DNA from: Bacteroidota bacterium
Lineage (GTDB): Bacteria; Bacteroidota; Ignavibacteria; Kryptoniales; JAKASW01
NCBI GenBank assembly: GCA_021789755.1
Contig: JAJYJD010000145.1
Location: 1 to 8,555, forward strand
Length of the DNA: 8,555 nt
Direction of reading: 5' to 3'
Under the pieces are notes generated by a model, which did no database searches, was not told the DNA's origin, and worked only from the letters and a program-made list of their open reading frames with translations. Shown piece after piece: positions 6,499 to 8,555 of this stretch; the first letter of the stretch is position 1; every line of letters starts with the position of its first letter. The position numbers were made by a program, and so were the translations under genes.

Positions 6499-7827
6499 TT
6501 AAAGGGGGAAACGCATGTTCGCCAGAGAAGCCTTTCCAAACTTTCCTTTGGAAAGAGTCTTAAACATCCGCTGCATTTCCGAAAATTGTTTCAAAAGTCT
6601 GTTAATTTCCTGAACCGTCGTGCCGCTTCCGGCCGCGATTCTTTTCCGCCGCCTTCCATCTATGATGTTGGGCCTCTCTCTTTCCGAAATTGTCATCGAG
6701 CTAATCATTGCCTCTATCCTTACGAGTGCTTTATCGTCTACCGAAGCGTTGCGTACCGCACCCGACATTCCCGGAATCATGGAAAGCACATCTTTCAAAG
6801 GGCCCATCTTCTTGATCTGTTTCAGCTGATCCCTGAAATCTTCAAGCGTGAGCTCGTTCCTTCTCAGCCGCTGTTCAAGTTTCTCGGCTTTTTTCTCGTC
6901 AACCTGTTCCTGGACCTTCTCTACGAAGGATACGACATCACCCATGCCGAGTATTCTCGAGGCCATCCTGTCGGGGTGAAACACCTCGAGTTGATCGAGC
7001 TTCTCGCCGAGGCTCACGAACTTTATAGGCTTTTCCACGACCGATCTGACCGAAAGCGCCGCACCGCCTCTGGCATCGCCGTCGAGCTTCGTCAGCACGA
7101 CACCGTTGAAGTTCAACCTTCTGTTGAATTCCTGCGCCGTGTTCACGGCATCCTGGCCGGTCATCGAGTCGACGACGAAGAGAATCTGGTGCGGCCTGAC
7201 GGCGCTTTTAACGGCCTCCGCTTCGCGCATCATCTCTTCGTCGATATGAAGTCTTCCCGCCGTGTCGATGATGGCAATGTCGCGTGCATTTTTTCTTGCG
7301 TAGTCTACAGACCTCGAGGCTATCTCCGCGGCGGAAGCATTGCGATCGAGATAGACCGGGATGCTTATCTGTTGACCTAACATTTCAAGCTGATCGATTG
7401 CGGCAGGCCTGTGAATGTCACACGCGACGAGGAGAGGGTACCGACCCTTAGCTTTGAGATGGTTCGCCAGTTTCGCCGCAAAAGTTGTCTTGCCGGAGCC
7501 TTGAAGCCCGGCAATCATGATGACATTCGGAATGTCTTCTGTCAGCTCCAGCTCACTTGTCGAACTACCGAGCAGCTGCACCAATTCATCGTAGACAATC
7601 TTGACAAATACCTGACCGGGGTTGAGGCTCTTTACGACTTCCTTGCCGATCGCCTTTTTCTGCACTTCTTCCGTGAACTGGCGAGCAACCTTGTAGTTGA
7701 CGTCGCCCTCGAGGAGTGCGCGACGCACTTCTCTCACCGCATCCGAGATATTTTCATCTGAGATGCGCGCCTGTCCACTCAGCCGGTGGAAGATTCCTTC
7801 GAATTTTTCGGAAATTTGTTCAAACAT
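6499..7827 (-). CDS. ffh: Signal recognition particle protein Ffh (SRP54)
   Basis: Ffh binds 4.5S RNA and signal sequences of nascent membrane proteins and, with FtsY, delivers ribosomes to the translocon through paired GTP hydrolysis. The 442-residue product has the N domain (about 1-90), the G domain with G-L-Q-G-S-G-K-T (107-114), D-T-A-G-R (188-192) and T-K-L-D-G-D-A-R-G-G (246-255), and a methionine-rich M domain (about 320-442) containing R-I-A-A-G-S-G-T-T-V-Q-E-I-N-R-L-L-K-Q-F, the RNA-binding helix-turn-helix region. The ATG at 7825-7827 gives the normal M-F-E-x-I-S-E-K start. Unlike its neighbours it has no clear SD, only a T-rich leader. It is the first gene of the operon; a candidate promoter lies just upstream. 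No 4.5S RNA gene is seen in the window. Confidence 0.98.
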   Translation of the reverse strand: MFEQISEKFEGIFHRLSGQARISDENISDAVREVRRALLEGDVNYKVARQFTEEVQKKAIGKEVVKSLNPGQVFVKIVYDELVQLLGSSTSELELTEDIPNVIMIAGLQGSGKTTFAAKLANHLKAKGRYPLLVACDIHRPAAIDQLEMLGQQISIPVYLDRNASAAEIASRSVDYARKNARDIAIIDTAGRLHIDEEMMREAEAVKSAVRPHQILFVVDSMTGQDAVNTAQEFNRRLNFNGVVLTKLDGDARGGAALSVRSVVEKPIKFVSLGEKLDQLEVFHPDRMASRILGMGDVVSFVEKVQEQVDEKKAEKLEQRLRRNELTLEDFRDQLKQIKKMGPLKDVLSMIPGMSGAVRNASVDDKALVRIEAMISSMTISERERPNIIDGRRRKRIAAGSGTTVQEINRLLKQFSEMQRMFKTLSKGKFGKASLANMRFPL

Positions 7828-7855
7828 GCGACAAAAAAGTCAAAATTTGCCTGAA

Positions 7856-7884
7856 AATTTACGCAAAAACGGAGATTGTTGCAA
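7856..7884 (-). promoter_or_regulatory. Candidate promoter of ffh operon
   Basis: On the minus strand TTGCAA (7879-7884) and TAAATT (7856-7861) are spaced by 17 bp; each matches four of six sigma70 consensus bases. Transcription would start near 7849, giving a leader of about 20 nt before the ffh ATG. This is the best pair I see in the 171-bp gap, and the matches are moderate. Confidence 0.35.
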
Positions 7885-7900
7885 ATTTCGGATTGGGAAT

Positions 7901-7913
7901 CGGGAACTTCCCG
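7901..7913. promoter_or_regulatory. Small palindrome upstream of the ffh promoter
   Basis: CGGGAA and TTCCCG flank a single central base, a perfect dyad of 6+1+6. It lies 16 bp upstream of the candidate -35. A one-base loop is too tight for a hairpin of full length, so a protein-binding operator is more likely, but chance is possible. Confidence 0.3.
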
Positions 7914-7921
7914 GAGGGTTA

Positions 7922-7988
7922 ACCTTGCGAAGGCTCGAAAATCTCAAATTTCGGTGAATTCCACTGCAGGAGAAAACCTTCGCAAGGT
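7922..7988. repeat. 12-bp perfect inverted repeat after pckA
   Basis: ACCTTGCGAAGG (7922-7933) is the exact reverse complement of 7977-7988, separated by 43 nt; GTT/AAC outside the arms adds three further pairs after one mismatch. The second arm ends 10 nt from the pckA stop. It could be a 3'-end stem protecting or ending pckA mRNA, but no T-tract follows on the minus strand and the loop is long. A short 5-bp stem (7936-7940 with 7949-7953) lies within the loop. I see no matching copy elsewhere in the window. Confidence 0.55.
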
Positions 7989-7998
7989 CAACATGAAC

Positions 7999-8555
7999 TT
8001 ACACGTTCGGCCCTGCTTTCACGACCTCGGGCGGGCAAACCGATTCGAACTTCTTGAAGTTCTCAACGAAGCGCGACGCCAGCTGCTTGTACTTCTTCAT
8101 ATACTCATCCTTGCTCGGCCAGGAACCGGACGGATCTAATATATTTGCCGGGACACCCTCGCAGGCCGTCGGTACCTGAAAGCCGAACACCGGGTCTGTC
8201 GCAAATTTGGATTTCAACAGGGATCCTTCGAGAGCTGCATTCAGCAGTGTGCGAGTATACCCGATGCTGATTCTCTTTCCGACACCGAATGCGCCTCCGA
8301 TCCAGCCTGTATTGAGAAGCCAGCAGTTCACATCGTGGTTGATGATCTTGCGCTTCAGTATATCTGCATAGAAGTTCGGATGGTGTACCATGAAAGGCGC
8401 GCCGAAGCACGTGCTGAAAGTCAGCTCGGGTTCCTTCCCCAGTCCGACCTCGGTACCTGCGATCTTAGAAGTGTAGCCCGAGATGAACTGGTAAATTGCC
8501 TGGTCCGGACTAAGCTTCGCAATTGGCGGCATGACTCCGGACGCGTCGCAGGTCA
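7999..8555 (-). CDS. pckA: Phosphoenolpyruvate carboxykinase (ATP), C-terminal part
   Basis: PckA converts oxaloacetate and ATP to PEP, CO2 and ADP, the entry to gluconeogenesis. The window holds the last 184 residues; the 5' part is cut off by the right edge, and the frame is open to it. Diagnostic pieces are T-C-D-A-S-G-V-M-P-P-I at the edge, F-I-S-G-Y-T-S-K-I-A-G-T-E, T-F-S-T-C-F-G-A-P-F, W-L-L-N-T-G-W, G-K-R-I-S-I-G-Y-T-R (nucleotide/substrate-binding region), and the usual C-terminal V-V-K-A-G-P. The ATP type is supported over the unrelated GTP type by these motifs. The gene lies on the same strand as ffh, 171 bp upstream, with an inverted repeat between, so it is likely a separate transcript. 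The upstream catalytic P-loop is out of view. Confidence 0.97.
   Translation of the reverse strand, partial: TCDASGVMPPIAKLSPDQAIYQFISGYTSKIAGTEVGLGKEPELTFSTCFGAPFMVHHPNFYADILKRKIINHDVNCWLLNTGWIGGAFGVGKRISIGYTRTLLNAALEGSLLKSKFATDPVFGFQVPTACEGVPANILDPSGSWPSKDEYMKKYKQLASRFVENFKKFESVCPPEVVKAGPNV

Noticed and set aside
6586..7380. 264-residue plus-strand open frame
   Set aside because: It is entirely antisense to ffh, whose G and M domain motifs are unmistakable.
1..8555. CRISPR array, insertion sequence, tRNA/rRNA or defence genes
   Set aside because: No regularly spaced repeats, transposase or integrase motifs, tRNA-like cloverleaf or nuclease families were seen on either strand.

Overview
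This window carries eight complete genes and two genes cut by its edges, all on the minus strand, so transcription runs from high to low coordinates. The core is the classic bacterial SRP/ribosome block ffh - rpsP - khpA - rimM - trmD - rplS. It is followed directly by two menaquinone (futalosine-pathway) genes, mqnE - mqnA, and then by the start of a large outer-membrane protein gene that runs off the left edge. At the right edge lies the 3' end of pckA (ATP-dependent PEP carboxykinase).

Organism: a Gram-negative bacterium (signal-peptide protein with a 16-stranded-type outer-membrane barrel). The TrmD motif G-H-Y-K-G-V-D-E-R, the S16 with a long Lys/Arg then Ala/Pro/Glu tail, and the barrel style ('NRVEGL', 'GGF...FSGNR') suggest the FCB lineage (Bacteroidota, Chlorobiota, Ignavibacteriota and relatives). 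Clear Shine-Dalgarno sequences before most genes argue against typical Bacteroidales or Flavobacteriia. This placement is inference from remembered family patterns and is only moderately secure.

Layout, right to left: pckA 3' end (7999-8555); a 171-bp gap with a 12-bp inverted repeat, a small palindrome and a plausible ffh promoter; ffh; rpsP; a 253-bp gap with several predicted hairpins and a good sigma70-like promoter; khpA; rimM; trmD; rplS; mqnE; mqnA; and the barrel gene. Several genes are tightly coupled: rimM overlaps trmD, trmD and rplS share ATGA, and mqnE begins 15 nt after rplS. Three or four genes appear to use GTG or TTG starts, judged from Shine-Dalgarno spacing and family N-termini.

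Together: Ffh targets nascent membrane proteins; S16, L19, RimM, TrmD and KhpA serve ribosome assembly, tRNA modification and RNA binding; MqnA and MqnE carry out the entry steps to menaquinone for respiration; PckA links oxaloacetate and PEP. Most of the window is ordinary housekeeping. The least ordinary item is the 559-codon open frame at 1-1677: signal peptide, helical segment, bactofilin-like beta-repeat segment, then an Omp85-like barrel. I see no evidence of a defence system, mobile element, CRISPR array, tRNA or rRNA.
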